A DNA stretch of 64,000 nucleotides from Narthecium ossifragum. Its lineage: Eukaryota; Streptophyta; Magnoliopsida; Dioscoreales; Nartheciaceae. The position numbers and the translations under genes were made by a program. Positions within the stretch are counted from its first letter, which is position 1. Each line of letters begins with the position of its first letter. Location of the stretch: contig OY986970.1 of the NCBI GenBank assembly GCA_963920575.1, positions 20,219,274 to 20,283,273 of the forward strand, read 5' to 3'. The notes under the pieces were generated by a model. That model did not search any database. It had not been told where the DNA came from and worked only from the letters and a program-made list of their open reading frames with translations. Positions 10,797 through 21,524 of the stretch are shown here, piece by piece.

Positions 10797-10804
10797 CTAT
10801 ATAG
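10797..10804 (-). promoter_or_regulatory. TATA box in the 3' LTR
   Basis: CTATATAG within CCCTATATAGGG, 104 bp downstream (in element orientation) of the nearest GATCGATC site. Confidence 0.6.
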
Positions 10805-10907
10805 GGCTAACATGCTTAATGTTATGTACAAGGTATAAAACAATAAAAAAAACCAACATACAAAGCCCCTTGGGCAAAACTAGTCAAAACCCTCTCTTCT
10901 ACCAAAG

Positions 10908-11681
10908 GATCGATCATCCCCTAGGGTAGGATCGATCCTCTCAGCAACAGAGAGTAAAGCCTCACTGTCGAGACAAAAGGATCGATCCTTCCTCTCAGGA
11001 GGATCGATCATTTTCGCGACAGAGAGCACCCTTCAGATCGCACCACGAGTGATCGATCCTTCCTCACAGGAGGATCGATCCTCTTCGCGACGAAGGACAG
11101 CCATGCTCCCCAAGAACCAGGATCGATCCTCACCAAGCTCGTGATCGATCCTTCATCGGGTGGAGCATGACTAACCCAGAAGATCGATCCTTCCTCAAGG
11201 GAAGATCGATCATGATGGGTTCCGCGGCGTCCTTCCGGCGAAGAATACCGCCGGAAGAGACAACCAAAAACCACGAAACTCTGGGATCTGATAGATCAGG
11301 ATCCCACGAGTCCAAAACCGGTTAAAACACAAGAAACCAACATGCTAATCACAAGATCTAAGCATTAAACCACATATCAAACCGGAAAACTCAAAACCCC
11401 GAAGAGAGATGTCGGTAGGATCCCTACCGGAGCAAACGCAGCTTAGATCCAAGCAGCTAGGCCTTGGATCGTCCTCAACGCCTTCGAAAATCCCAAGATC
11501 CGAGCTCAAATCGCCGGGTTTCCAAAAGGATTTGAAGGAAGAAGGTTCGTCTGCTTTATAGGCAAACGAACCGACCTATGAAGGATCGATCCTTACCCAA
11601 GGAAGGATCGATCACCTCATGACGATCTCACTTGACTTTCTGGCACAAGAGGATCGATCTCTTAGCTAGAGAGGATCGATC
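10908..11681. repeat. Seven GATCGATC palindrome pairs, each 22 bp apart
   Basis: GATCGATC starts at 10908/10930, 10980/11002, 11051/11073, 11121/11143, 11182/11204, 11584/11606 and 11652/11674. Every pair has exactly 22-bp spacing (14-base spacer). Pairs follow each other at 61-72 bp except for one 402-bp gap. The spacers are partly self-complementary, so each pair can form a hairpin. The same array is present in the other LTR. Confidence 0.9.
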
Positions 11682-11835
11682 CTTTGTGTGCTGAAAGCTA
11701 AACTTAGGCGAGAATTCAAGCCTAAGTCCGGATCTTTCGATCCCGGGTCCCACTAACCATCCTAAGCAAACATTACCACAAACAAGGTCAGTGTGTGTAC
11801 AAGCGCGAGTGTGAAACTAGCCGACAAGGTGCAAT

Positions 11836-13896
11836 TTACCAAATTGCCCTTGCGGTCCACAGCGAGACACAGGAGGGGAGAGACGGGTCCTCACATCCTA
11901 TTACCCTTAAAAGAAATCTCGTCCCGAGATTCGATAAAGGTAGGGCTCGGAACAAAGGAAAGCTACCTTGAGAAGAAAACAGATGCGGATACTCCTGCCG
12001 CATGCGCGTCTCGCGCTCCCAAGTCATCTCCTCGACGCCTCTGTGCCTCCACAGTACCTTGACCAAGGGAATCGTCTTGCCCCGCAAGACCTGATCCCTC
12101 TGGTCAAGTACGCAAACTGGCTGCTCAACAAAAGTCGCGTCTGCCTCAAGCTCAATGTCATCCACTCTGACGACATGAGACGGGTCTGGATGATACTTCC
12201 TCAGCATCGACACGTGGAAAGTCGGGTGCACAGCTGACATGTGCTGAGGAAGATCAAGGCGGTAAGCTACCTCGCCGACCCTCTCTAGGATCTCGAACGG
12301 TCCGACGAACCTCGGAGCCAACTTGCCCCCGCTGCCAAACCTAACAGACCCTCTGTACGGTGCTGCCCTCAGGAACACACTGTCGCCAACTGCGAACTCA
12401 AGCGGTCGTCGCCTCCGATCTGCATAGCTCTTCTGCCGACTCTGAGCCGTCAGAAGCCTCTGCCTGATCTGTACTAACCTCTCTGACGACCTCCTGACGA
12501 TGTCTGGGCCGGTGAGTGAAGCCTCTCCAACCTCTGTCCAGCAAACTGGGGAACGACACGGCCTACCGTACAACGCCTCGAAAGGTGCTACTCCAAGACT
12601 GGACTGGTAGCTGTTGTTGTAGGCGAACTCCACCAAGGGAACGTGCTCCTCCCAGCTGCCTCCTGCGTCGAGGACACATGCTCGTAGCATGTCCTCCAAG
12701 ATCTGGATCGTCCGCTCTGACTGCCCGTCGGTCTGCGGATGGAACGCTGTACTAAACGTCAGGAGTGTGCCGACAGCCTCCTGAAAGCCTCGCCAGATCC
12801 TGCTAGTGAACCTGGGGTCTCGGTCTGACACGATAGATACTGGCACTCCGTGTAGTCTGACTACCTCTCTGACGTACAAACCGGCCAACCTGTCAGACGT
12901 GTCTGTCACCCGCATAGGCAGGAAGTGCGCTGATTTGGTCAATCGATCAACGATGACCCAAATCGCGTCATTCCCCCTAGGAGACCTCGGTAGTCCGGTC
13001 ACGAAGTCCATCGTGATGTGCTCCCACTTCCACTCAGCTAGTGGAAGCGGCTGTAGTAACCCCGGAGTTCGCTGGTGCTCTGCCTTGACCTTCTGACAGG
13101 TAAGGCAGCGCGATACGAACTCCGTCACTGCCCTCTTCATCCCGCGCCACCAGAACTGTCGCCGAAGATCCTGGTACATCTTGGTGCCGCCGGGATGAAC
13201 TGCAAAACGAGAGTGATGGAACTCTCGCAGGACGTCGTCACGAAGAACTGGGTCTGCTGGAACCGCTACTCTGCCTCGGAACCGTAGCCCTCCGTCTGGA
13301 GATACTGCCCAGTCTCCGTCTGTGCCCTCTGTGCCCGCTGAGGTGCGTAACTCCTCGAGCTCTGCGTCGCTGCGCTGCGCCTCTACCACCCTGGTCAGTA
13401 CCGCTGGCATGCTCTGCACTGCATAGAGGAAGCTGCTGGATCCCCGATCCTCGAACTCTAGCCCCAACTGGCCTGCTGTCTCGAGTGCCTGCCACTGCCG
13501 CGCTGACAACCCTGCAACTGCTGCTCTGGTGTCTCTCACCTGCCTGCTCAGCGCGTCTGCGACAACGTTTGCCTTACCAGGATGGTAATGCAACTCGAAG
13601 TCGTAGTCCTCCAGTAGTTCCATCCAGCGTCGCTGCCTCAGGTTGAGGTCACGTTGGGTGAAAACGTGCCTCAAACTCTTATGGTCCGAGAAGACTGAGA
13701 ACTTCTCGCCATAGAGGTAGTGCCGCCAGGTCTTCAGGGCGAAGACCACTGCTGCTAGCTCCAAGTCGTGGGTCGGATAGTTCCTCTCATGGTTCTTCAG
13801 CTGGCGAGAACCATAGGAAACTACGTGCCCCTCCTGCATAAGGACACACCCCAAACCCTCACCGTTGGCGTCGCAGTAGACACTGTAACCAACGCC
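11836..13896 (-). CDS. Chromovirus RNase H, integrase and chromodomain segment of pol
   Basis: Open frame of about 686 codons following a TGA at 13897-13899, in the same frame as the RT segment upstream. RNase [17 protein letters not shown], then [24 protein letters not shown] and ADALSRQ. Integrase: the HHCC zinc motif ([11 protein letters not shown] to CLTCQK), then the catalytic Asp-Asp-Glu core with [20 protein letters not shown] and [13 protein letters not shown]. Near the C-terminus is a chromodomain ([21 protein letters not shown]), which marks chromoviruses and is thought to direct integration to particular chromatin. The natural C-terminus is probably near EYPHLF; the open frame then reads past the PPT into the LTR. 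Needs the upstream frame to be expressed, so this copy is defective. Confidence 0.9.
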   Translation of the reverse strand, partial: GVGYSVYCDANGEGLGCVLMQEGHVVSYGSRQLKNHERNYPTHDLELAAVVFALKTWRHYLYGEKFSVFSDHKSLRHVFTQRDLNLRQRRWMELLEDYDFELHYHPGKANVVADALSRQVRDTRAAVAGLSARQWQALETAGQLGLEFEDRGSSSFLYAVQSMPAVLTRVVEAQRSDAELEELRTSAGTEGTDGDWAVSPDGGLRFRGRVAVPADPVLRDDVLREFHHSRFAVHPGGTKMYQDLRRQFWWRGMKRAVTEFVSRCLTCQKVKAEHQRTPGLLQPLPLAEWKWEHITMDFVTGLPRSPRGNDAIWVIVDRLTKSAHFLPMRVTDTSDRLAGLYVREVVRLHGVPVSIVSDRDPRFTSRIWRGFQEAVGTLLTFSTAFHPQTDGQSERTIQILEDMLRACVLDAGGSWEEHVPLVEFAYNNSYQSSLGVAPFEALYGRPCRSPVCWTEVGEASLTGPDIVRRSSERLVQIRQRLLTAQSRQKSYADRRRRPLEFAVGDSVFLRAAPYRGSVRFGSGGKLAPRFVGPFEILERVGEVAYRLDLPQHMSAVHPTFHVSMLRKYHPDPSHVVRVDDIELEADATFVEQPVCVLDQRDQVLRGKTIPLVKVLWRHRGVEEMTWERETRMRQEYPHLFSSQGSFPLFRALPLSNLGTRFLLRVIGCEDPSLPSCVSLWTARAIW
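11896..11911 (-). other. Polypurine tract of the chromovirus
   Basis: The minus strand reads TTAAGGGTAATAGGA directly against the 3' LTR start TGTGAGG. Position and purine content fit a plus-strand priming site. Confidence 0.7.
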
Positions 13897-15636
13897 TCAC
13901 TCGGGGACGATCAGCACCGGTGCACTGGTCAACCTGGTCCTCAGCTGCACGAAAGCCTGCTCACAAGCATCATCCCACACGAACGGGACGGCCTTCTGTG
14001 TCAGTCTGGTCAACGGTCCGGCGACTCTGGAGAAGTCCCGCACGAACCGCCTGTAGTAGCCCGCCAAGCCCAGGAAACTGCGGACCTCGAACACTGTCCT
14101 CAGTCTCTGCCACTGTACCACGGCCTCGACCTTGGCGGGGTCAACTGAGATCCCTGCTGCCGACACCACGTGTCCAAGGAATCCCACCTGTGCAAGCCAG
14201 AACTCGCACTTAGAGGCCTTGGCAAAAAGCCGATGCCTCCGAAGTAGCTGCAACACTGTCGCCAAGTGCCGCTCGTGCTCCGCCTCTGACCGGGAGTAGA
14301 TAAGGATGTCGTCGACGAAGACCACCACGAACTCATCTAGGAAAGGCCGGAAGATCCTCTGCATGAGATCCATGAACGCTGCTGGTGCGTTCGTCAGCCC
14401 AAACGGCATTACCACGAACTCGTACAGGCCGTACCGAGTCCGGAATGCCGTCTTCGGGATGTCGCAATCCCGAACCCTCAACTGGTGGTAGCCAGTGCGG
14501 AGGTCGATCTTCGAGAACACTGAAGATCCTCGAAGCTGGTCAAACAGGTCGTCGATCCGCGGCATCGGATACCTGTTCTTCACCGTCACCCTGTTGAGCC
14601 GCCTGTAGTCTATGCAAAGTCGAAGGGTACCATCCTTCTTCTTTGCGAACAACACTGGCGCCCCCCAGGGAGACATGCTGGGACGGATGAAGCCTATGCT
14701 AGTCAGCTCATCTAACTGGGTCCTCAGCTCGCTCTGCTCTGCTGGTGCCATCCTGAAAGCCGGGAGAGAGATCGGTGCGGTACCTGGTACTAGGTCGATC
14801 TCGAAGTCGACCTCTCTGGACGGTGGAAGCCCTGGCAACACCTCGGGGAACACGTCCGCAAAGTCGCACACGATCCTCGGAAAACTGCACTGCTGCTGCA
14901 CTCCATCAGAACCGGACAAGGACAGGCTGGCCAACAAGGCTGAAAGCTCGCTGCCACGCCTTCCCACACCACAAGCAAAGGAATCGGTGGAGAACCGATC
15001 CCCCAACAGCACAAACCGTGTCCCGTCGGGTGTCCAAGCAACCACCCTCCGGCGACCACAGTCGATGACGGCCCGGTATGCTGCCAACCAGTCCATACCG
15101 AGTATCACGTCAAAGCCGGTCATGTCTAACACCCGCAGGTCTAGACAGACCCGGAGGCCTCCAACCTCCAAGGAACAAGATCGGCAGACCCGGTCCACCC
15201 TGACCGTCCTGCCGATCGGTGAGTCTACAGACTGTGCCACCTCTAGCCGACTCGTCTCTAATCCTAGCGATGCCACGCACATGCTAGCAATGTAGGAATG
15301 AGACGCCCCAGAGTCTATCAGCACATCTACCAAAGAACTAGAAAGCTGAAAGATACCTCTGAGGACGGACGGCTCTGCTGCGGTCTGCTGGTACTGCTGA
15401 GGCTGGTGGTACTGCAATTGCTGCTGACACTGCAACGGCTGCTGGAACTGCAACGGCTGCTGGTACTGCAACGGCTGCTGGTACTGCAACGGCTGCTGGT
15501 ACTGCGGTGGCGGCTGGTACAACTGCACGGTGTCCCGCTGCTCACGCACTGGGAGGGCAAACACCTGCCCCCGTCGGCCGCCTCCGCCCCTGGGACGCCC
15601 CGGTCCCGCCCCTGATCCGCGCCCGCCACTGCTCCC
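13897..15636 (-). CDS. Chromovirus protease and reverse transcriptase segment of pol
   Basis: Open frame following a TAG at 15637-15639, ended by TGA at 13897-13899, all in one frame with gag and the integrase part. Starts with a Gln-rich run of repeated QYQQPL units. Retropepsin: [13 protein letters not shown], with the catalytic Asp near 15315. [29 protein letters not shown] palm entry, the FVDDILIYS catalytic box near 14300-14330, and the [14 protein letters not shown] thumb region. There is no ATG near the front; the protein would normally be released from a gag-pol polyprotein, which the stops prevent here. Confidence 0.9.
   Translation of the reverse strand, partial: GSSGGRGSGAGPGRPRGGGGRRGQVFALPVREQRDTVQLYQPPPQYQQPLQYQQPLQYQQPLQFQQPLQCQQQLQYHQPQQYQQTAAEPSVLRGIFQLSSSLVDVLIDSGASHSYIASMCVASLGLETSRLEVAQSVDSPIGRTVRVDRVCRSCSLEVGGLRVCLDLRVLDMTGFDVILGMDWLAAYRAVIDCGRRRVVAWTPDGTRFVLLGDRFSTDSFACGVGRRGSELSALLASLSLSGSDGVQQQCSFPRIVCDFADVFPEVLPGLPPSREVDFEIDLVPGTAPISLPAFRMAPAEQSELRTQLDELTSIGFIRPSMSPWGAPVLFAKKKDGTLRLCIDYRRLNRVTVKNRYPMPRIDDLFDQLRGSSVFSKIDLRTGYHQLRVRDCDIPKTAFRTRYGLYEFVVMPFGLTNAPAAFMDLMQRIFRPFLDEFVVVFVDDILIYSRSEAEHERHLATVLQLLRRHRLFAKASKCEFWLAQVGFLGHVVSAAGISVDPAKVEAVVQWQRLRTVFEVRSFLGLAGYYRRFVRDFSRVAGPLTRLTQKAVPFVWDDACEQAFVQLRTRLTSAPVLIVPE
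15430..15512 (-). repeat. 18-bp tandem repeat in pol linker
   Basis: About four and a half copies of an 18-bp unit (plus strand CTGCTGGTACTGCAACGG) encode the repeated QPLQYQ in the linker between gag and protease. Copies differ by one or two bases. Confidence 0.7.
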
Positions 15637-16716
15637 CTACCAAGCACCGGACCCTCCGCCTCTACTGCCCTGCGGCACTGCGCCTCGCGCTCCTCGCTGG
15701 GGACAGTCTCTACGGAAGTGCCCTAGCTGCCCGCAGAGAAAACACGGGCCTGACGCGCCATCAGGCGACTGACCCTGGCTCCCCCCTGACGAAGCCTGCC
15801 CAGATGGCCCGGCTGCCAGTAAGTACGGGGCTGGTGGACTCGGTAGTGCCTGCTGGTACTGCTGCATGCGCGGCGGCTGCTGAAAGAGCCGCGGACGCCG
15901 CTGCTGTCCCCTGCCGAACCCACCCCTGCCCTGGGGTCGCTGCTGTGCGCTGGTGGGAGGTACCGGTGGAACTGCCCGGTACCTGTCATCCCGCAACTGC
16001 GCCTCCACTGACAAGGCGCAGTTCAGGATCGCCGGGTACGCCTGGAAGCAGTGTGAGCTGGTCTGCCGCCGGATCTCTGGCCTGAGTCCCCACTCGAACT
16101 GCCGCACCCTGGCTACGGGGTCTGCTGCAACTGCCCCCGCAAAACGGACAAGCTGGGTAAACCTGGAGGCGTACTGCTGAACTGTGCGAGTACCCTGCAG
16201 AAGGGACTGGTACTCGCGGGTCAGGGCGTCACGCGCACTAGCTGGAAAGTGCACGTCTAGGAACATCGCCCTGAACTCCTCCCACAGCGGCAACTCTCCG
16301 CCACTGGTGTGCCGGACAGTGCGCCACCAGTCGCGTGCCTCGCCGTCAAGCTGGAACGCTGCGAGGGTGACCCGAACCCGGTCATCCTCGACGAAGAGAG
16401 CCTCTAGGACGCACGTGACTCCGTCAAGCCACTCGTCCGCTGCAGTCGGGTCTCCAGTCCTACCACTGAACCTAGGAGGGTTCAGCCGCTGGAAAGCCAT
16501 TGAGATGGCCACCGAGGCCTGTCCGCCGACAGGAACGGGGGCCTCCTCCTCGGCGAGGAAGACCTCCACCTGCGCGACCGAAACCGTCGCTGGTGATGGT
16601 ACAGTGCGTCTAGCTCTGACCTCCCTGACAGGTGCTACCCTGTCTGGTCGGGCGGGTCGACCAGGTCGTGCCCCACCCCGACCATCAACCGAAGGTCAGC
16701 CTCGAGCTCCCGACAT
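15637..16716 (-). pseudogene. Chromovirus gag with early stop
   Basis: The best ATG is at 16714-16716, but codon seven is TGA (16696-16698). From there the frame is open to a TAG at 15637-15639. The body has the Ty3 gag fold signatures: LNPPRFSGRTGDPTAADEW, ARDWWRTV, WEEFRAMFLDVHFPAS and QYASRFTQLVRFAG. A CCHC zinc knuckle (CFLCGQLGHFRRDC) lies near the end, followed by a Gly/Arg-rich tail. Gag forms the virus-like particle and binds element RNA. Both stops lie in the main frame, so this copy makes no full gag-pol. Confidence 0.88.
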
Positions 16717-16902
16717 CTGCGCAATCACCAACAACAAACGAGCGTCCACTCGTTCGAACCCAAGACAAAGCAGCACAACATAAAGCGGAAAAGCATAACA
16801 CATCAAAAGGAGCATGCAAGGATGTTCTAGACCTAGAACTATCCCAGTCCACGCTCAGCTCAACCGAAACCTGATCCTAACACCATGGGATCTACAGCCT
16901 AT

Positions 16903-16914
16903 GCTCTGATACCA
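16903..16914 (-). other. Primer binding site (initiator tRNA-Met)
   Basis: The minus strand reads TGGTATCAGAGC, the standard complement of the plant initiator tRNA-Met 3' end, three bases inside the 5' LTR. Confidence 0.9.
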
Positions 16915-16917
16915 AGC

Positions 16918-19217
16918 TGTCGCGCCCCGACCCGCGTAGGCCCAACCGGGCCGGGCGACGCGAACCGGAACCTAATCTACTGCGGAAATTTGGCGAGGTT
17001 TCCCTCTAATCGTAGTGGTTACCCTAATAAGCATAATCATCCTGTAATAAACAACAATTATAAAGCTCAACACACAAAGCTGGAATATAGTACAAATCCT
17101 CAAACAGGGAATGTTATACAAAATCGCTCCCGTAGGAGACTATCTAACCAAGGTGAACACGGACATATCACAGCTCCTCAAGCTCCGCCAGACGCCGCCA
17201 CGTCACCGAACACCTGCCCGGTAGGGGCAACCGAAGAAGAGCTAGCGCCAGCACCTGCAAAACGCAGCCCGGGTAGGTGTGAGCACTAAGCTCAGCAGGG
17301 ACACTACACTACGACACTCACAAAGGAAGGGAACACAACAGTGTCGTCCCCAAGCAAAGCCTAGGTGTATCACAGGGGTCCCATAACCCCACCGGATACC
17401 CCTGAGAGCCCCAGTCGTGGTCTTCCAGCGAACTGGTCACACACTGGGTCACACTCAGTAAGACAGGAAACGGCACTGCCAACTCACGACAGGATCCTGG
17501 GCACTGTCGGCGGGTAGCACCGCTGGGTAGTCACACCTGCCACCCAAGAGTTCTAGAAGGATTGGGTACCGGCTACACCACGACTTGGCTCAAGGCCGAC
17601 ACGACCTCTAAACATCAAGCACAACAGTATTCATGTCCAACTAACCCTATCATCGAAAAGACTGAATACTACAAATCGAGTCCTGGACCAAGCTACCCGC
17701 ACGGTCCTAAGAGATAGATCCGGGCTACCCGGAAGCCCCGGATCGGCAACGCCCTAACAGATGCAACTAATGCACAACACAATGCATGCTATGAACATGC
17801 GCAGAAAAGATACATGTAAGCATGCAGCAGGATGTGATGATATAAATACAAGGTCTGGGCACGGCACCCTGCTGGCCCGGGGTGGTGAACAGATAAATAA
17901 GGTCTAAGGACTGCTGCAGTGGTACCACTACCAACCGCCAGCTGTCCACACAACACCTGCACCGGGAAACAACCCCGCAAACAACAGTTCACAATGTGCA
18001 ACAAGCAATGTGGCCCTCGGCGAACGTCGGCGTGAGAGGCTAGGGAAAGCAGTAGGGCCACCCGCCCGTTTATTCTAAACATCCCGGGAGTCATCACTCC
18101 CCCGGTTCACCACTGCCCCTATATAGGGCTAACATGCTTAATGTTATGTACAATGTATAAAACAATAAAGAAAACCAACATACAAAGCCCCTTGGGCAAA
18201 ACTAGTCAAAACCCTCTCTTCTACCAAAGGATCGATCATCCCCTAGGGTAGGATTGATCCTCTCAGCAACAGAGAGTAAAGCCTCACTGTCGAGACAAAA
18301 GGATCGATCCTTCCTCTCAGGAGGATCGATCATTTTCGCGACAGAGAGCACCCTTCAGATCGCACCACGAGTGATCGATCCTTCCTCACAGGAGGATCGA
18401 TCCTCTTCGCGACGAAGGACAGCCATGCTCCCCAAGAACCAGGATCGATCCTCACCAAGCTCGTGATCGATCCTTCATCAGGCGGAGCATGACTAACCCA
18501 GAAGATCGATCCTTCCTCAAGGGAAGATCGATCATGATGGGTTCCGCGGCGTCCTTCCGGCGAAGAATACCGCCGGAAGAGACAACCAAAAACCACGAAA
18601 CTCTGGGATCTGATAGATCAGGATCCCACGAGTCCAAAACCGGTTAAAACACAAGAAACCAACATGCTAATCACAAGATCTAAGCATTAAACCACATATC
18701 AAACCGGAAAACTCAAAACCCCGAAGAGAGATGTCGGTAGGATCCCTACCGGAGCAAACGCAGCTTAGATCCAAGCAGCTAGGCCTTGGATCGTCCTCAA
18801 TGCCTTCAAAAATCCCAAGATCCGAGCTCAAATCGCCGAGTTTCCAAAAGGATTTGAAGGAAGAAGGTTCGTCTGCTTTATAGGCAAACGAACCGACCTA
18901 TGAAGGATCGATCCTTACCCAAGGAAGGATCGATCACCTCATGACGATCTCACTTGACTTTCTGGCACAAGAGGATCAATCTCTTAGCTAGAGAGGATCG
19001 ATCCTTTGTGTGCTGAAAGCTAAACTTAGGCGAGAATTCAAGCCTAAGTCCGGATCTTTCGATCCCGGGTCCCACTAACCATCCTAAGCAAACATTACCA
19101 TAAACAAGGTCAGTGTGTGTACAAGCGCGAGTGTGGAACTAGCCGACAAGGTGCAATTTACCAAATTGCCCTTGCGGTCCACAGCGAGCCACAGGAGGGG
19201 AGGGACGGGTCCTCACA
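16918..19217 (-). repeat. 5' LTR of the chromovirus
   Basis: 2300 bp. It has the same U3 palindrome arrays as the other LTR (about 18230-19003; two of the fourteen sites carry point changes here), and a CTATATAG TATA box at 18119-18126. It would drive minus-strand transcription of gag-pol. Confidence 0.93.
18119..18126 (-). promoter_or_regulatory. TATA box in the 5' LTR (element promoter)
   Basis: CTATATAG at the position equivalent to 10797-10804; the likely core promoter of the element's genomic RNA. Confidence 0.62.
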
Positions 19218-19748
19218 ATATGTGTAGGCCCTGTGTGTGGCATGTGGGTGAACAAATGGGGTCATGCCCATTGGGATGTGTAAAATATATATTTTGCTTT
19301 CCTAAGACCATTGATATGTATAATCGCTTGGCGAGCTGTAGGCTATGCTCAGACTTGTATATTATTTGACATACTATTACATGCTCATACTTTTGTATTT
19401 GTGCCTGAACATTGCATGCATTTTGATTGCATTAGAAGCATTAGGCTAGGGCGTGGGCGATGGGTCGATCGTCGATCCGGGGGGTCGAGTAGCTCGGATC
19501 TAGCCTTAAGACCGAGGCTGGGTAGTAAGGTTTAGAGCAAATTGTTATGACAATCTTTGCTATCAAGGTTACTATTTAGTTGGCTGTAATTACTTTGATC
19601 GAGGTATAGAATAGAGGTCATCCTAGATTCCAGTCTCAGTCTCGTTCTCAGTACATCGATGGGGGAAGTTACATACGCCATGTGTCCTATGCCCGGTTGT
19701 TTTAGCGCTTGGCTTGCGAGGGACGACTGTTGACGGCAGAGGTAATCA
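19218..19748 (+). repeat. LTR-like segment, right part
   Basis: Continuation of 8661-9595 across the chromovirus target site. Contains GGTCGATCGTCGATCCGG and a CTTAAGACCGAGGCTGGGTA block as found in chromovirus-type LTRs (recalled, not searched). It ends near 19748, where hAT coding sequence begins on the other strand. Confidence 0.4.
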
Positions 19749-20655
19749 CTTGAACATATCTCCCGCCGCTTTGTAATTTGCAGCATTGTCAGTAATCACT
19801 TGAACGAATATTCTCCTCCAACCATCTCCACAATCTCATCTAACATCTCAAAAACGTTTTCAACAGTTTAAAATATAGTTTAAAAGATGTCAGATGTATC
19901 CACATATGACAAGAAAAGTATACCTTTGGGACTGTTCACCAAGAAATTACATATAGAACGCCTCTTCTTATCTATCCATCCATCAGACATAATGGAACAA
20001 CCGTTTTCCTCCACTCGATTTTGTACTCGTCAAGTAGATCTTTTTTGTGATCTACTTCCAGCTTTAGATATTTTTCCCTGATCTCGTGGTATGAAGGAGG
20101 CTTGAAGCCAAGACAATTCTTTCCAATCATTTGGCACATTTTTGTAAACTCAGGATTCTTCACACAATTGAATGGAATGGCACTTGTGTAAAAGAAAGAA
20201 GCAATCTGCTGACATGCATCTTCCCTTAGATACTTTTTCATCAGTTGATTAATTGTAGCTTGAGTAGATGTGCTCCCAACCCCAGTTCTACTAGTTGTTT
20301 TCTTCAAAAAATCTCCCATTTTGTTCCTTTTCTATTGCACTTCATCTTCTGAATCATCTTCAATATCATGTATTTCCCTTCTCTTTTTTTTAGATGCTTC
20401 AGCAGCTTTCATTAATAGTGCTAACATCTGCTTTCTAACATCATTTGGAACACTTTTGCATGCCTCCACATCTTTACGAGTGCAAGGCAAATGATGTTTA
20501 AAGCCATAAATCCCTCCAGTGAAGGTTTTAACATAATATTTGCACTTTTCTTTTCTAGAATTGCTCTCCACAACTATTCCATGCTCCCATCCCACATCAG
20601 ATCTACTTTCAGAGGAATTTTTCCTCTTACATTTTCCAGAGACAGAGGCTGACAT
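19749..20655 (-). pseudogene. hAT-type transposase remnant (BED-like finger plus DUF659)
   Basis: ORF 20332-20655 has the BED-like start of plant hAT proteins (DVGWEHGIVVESNSRKEKCK, FTGGIYGFKHHL, TRKDVEAC). The residue expected as the second zinc Cys is Tyr. After an in-frame TAG at 20332-20334 the frame continues as ORF 19972-20319 with IPFNCVKNPEF, GFKPPSYHEIREKYL and PLCLMDG, typical of the DUF659 part. A frameshift follows, then CNFLVNSPKG-like, YVDTSDIF and DNAANYKAAGDMF blocks to about 19755. The C-terminal hAT dimerisation domain is absent, cut off by the LTR-like segment. No terminal inverted repeats seen. Confidence 0.78.
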
Positions 20656-21089
20656 GTTTTTCTAAACAATTCTGCAAAAAGACCAAAGAAACATGTGAGG
20701 TTCCGATACTTTATTCTTTGGAAAATACAAACTAGACCACGAGTGTGTCGGCTTGGGTGAATTTGTAGGAGATGGTTGTATTCAAATCAGGGAACTTGTG
20801 GGTCAAGTGGCCCTCAATTGGAAGGAAATCCGTATTTTCTTAAGTATTGGTGGCACGCGTGTGGAGCTTGCGTGCTGGATGGGCTTTTGGCCATGTTTCC
20901 TTTTCTCACATGTGTATCTAGTCAAGGTAGTCTAGTGTTCGATGTTTCAGAATTTTTGGGTGAAAATTCAGGGTTTTGGGTCGTTAGGTTTCCATATTTC
21001 AAGTATTATGCGTTTCGGGCTTCTGGGGGAGCTATGTTTGGTCTTTTCGTGTGATTCCAACTCTCACACGTGAGTTTGGGGTAATGATG
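20656..21089. other. Unassigned sequence between the hAT remnant and the Athila-like LTR
   Basis: No conserved frame, RNA gene or repeat terminus seen. Short ORFs here have no recognisable domain. Confidence 0.4.
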
Positions 21090-21524
21090 TGTTGCGAACG
21101 TGTCGTTAAAACATTGCAAACTCAATCAAAAATTAAATTTATAATCCTTATTCAATCACTACACTACTAGGTAGTATATCGGTGAAGTCCGGAGTCGAAC
21201 CACAGGGAAATTACCATGAAACTAAAATCAATTCTCAAAACCCTAAAACTAAGCAAAAGAACTAATGATAGATACGAGTGGATGGCGGAGGTGATAGATG
21301 TGATTAGGAGGGTTGAGGAGAGCTTGAGAGGTGACGGAAGGGCGGCGGCTCAGAGTGAGCCGATCGAGTCGAGGCGATGGGTCCTTGGCTCACGATAAAG
21401 CCTGGGCGAGAAGGAGAGAGTAAAATCGAGGAAAAGTAAAAAACGGGGAAAAAATTGGGAAAGGTCTTAGAAGAATCCTAAAAAATTAAGAAAAAACTTT
21501 AAAACTAAGTAAAAATCCGAAAAG
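21090..21524 (-). repeat. 3' LTR of the Athila-like element
   Basis: Plus-strand edge TGTTGCGAACGTG. It aligns by eye with 24751-24960 through TTATTCAATCAC, the CACAGGGAAAT region and AATCAATTCTCAAAACCC. The inner limit is inferred from the end of the protease frame. Confidence 0.5.

Larger units (their letters stand above)
9596..11895 (-). repeat. 3' LTR of the chromovirus
   Basis: 2300 bp, equal in length and about 99% identical by eye to 16918-19217. Read on the minus strand, U3 starts at 11895. It carries seven paired GATCGATC palindromes between 10908 and 11681, then a CTATATAG TATA box at 10797-10804. Small ORFs inside are repeated in the other LTR and are not genes. Confidence 0.93.
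9596..19217 (-). mobile_element. Complete Ty3/gypsy chromovirus, Tekay/Del type
   Basis: A 9622-bp element with two 2300-bp LTRs (9596-11895 and 16918-19217). A 5-bp target duplication ATATG lies at 9591-9595 and 19218-19222. Termini on the plus strand are TGTCGCGCCCCGACCC and GGACGGGTCCTCACA. Coding is on the minus strand, so the 5' LTR is the right one. A PBS matching initiator tRNA-Met and a PPT sit at the inner LTR edges. Domain order is gag, protease, RT, RNase H, integrase, chromodomain in one frame, broken by three nonsense codons and no frameshift. I count roughly 24 LTR differences by eye (about 1%), so the insertion is young. It sits inside an older LTR-like segment. Confidence 0.95.

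Noticed and set aside
10908..11211. CRISPR-like array (regular short repeats with unique spacers)
   Set aside because: The repeats are 8-bp palindromes in paired arrangement inside an LTR of a plant retrotransposon; no cas genes, and the setting is eukaryotic.
10445..11315. ORFs of 60-102 codons inside the chromovirus LTR
   Set aside because: The same ORFs recur at 17767-18637 because the LTR is duplicated; they have no domain and lie in U3/R.
14306..15295. Plus-strand ORFs across the chromovirus pol
   Set aside because: Antisense frames of protease/RT codons; no independent similarity.
21191..21201. Box B-like GGTTCGACTCC (minus strand) as a tRNA gene
   Set aside because: No A-box, acceptor stem or cloverleaf around it; it is part of an LTR block.
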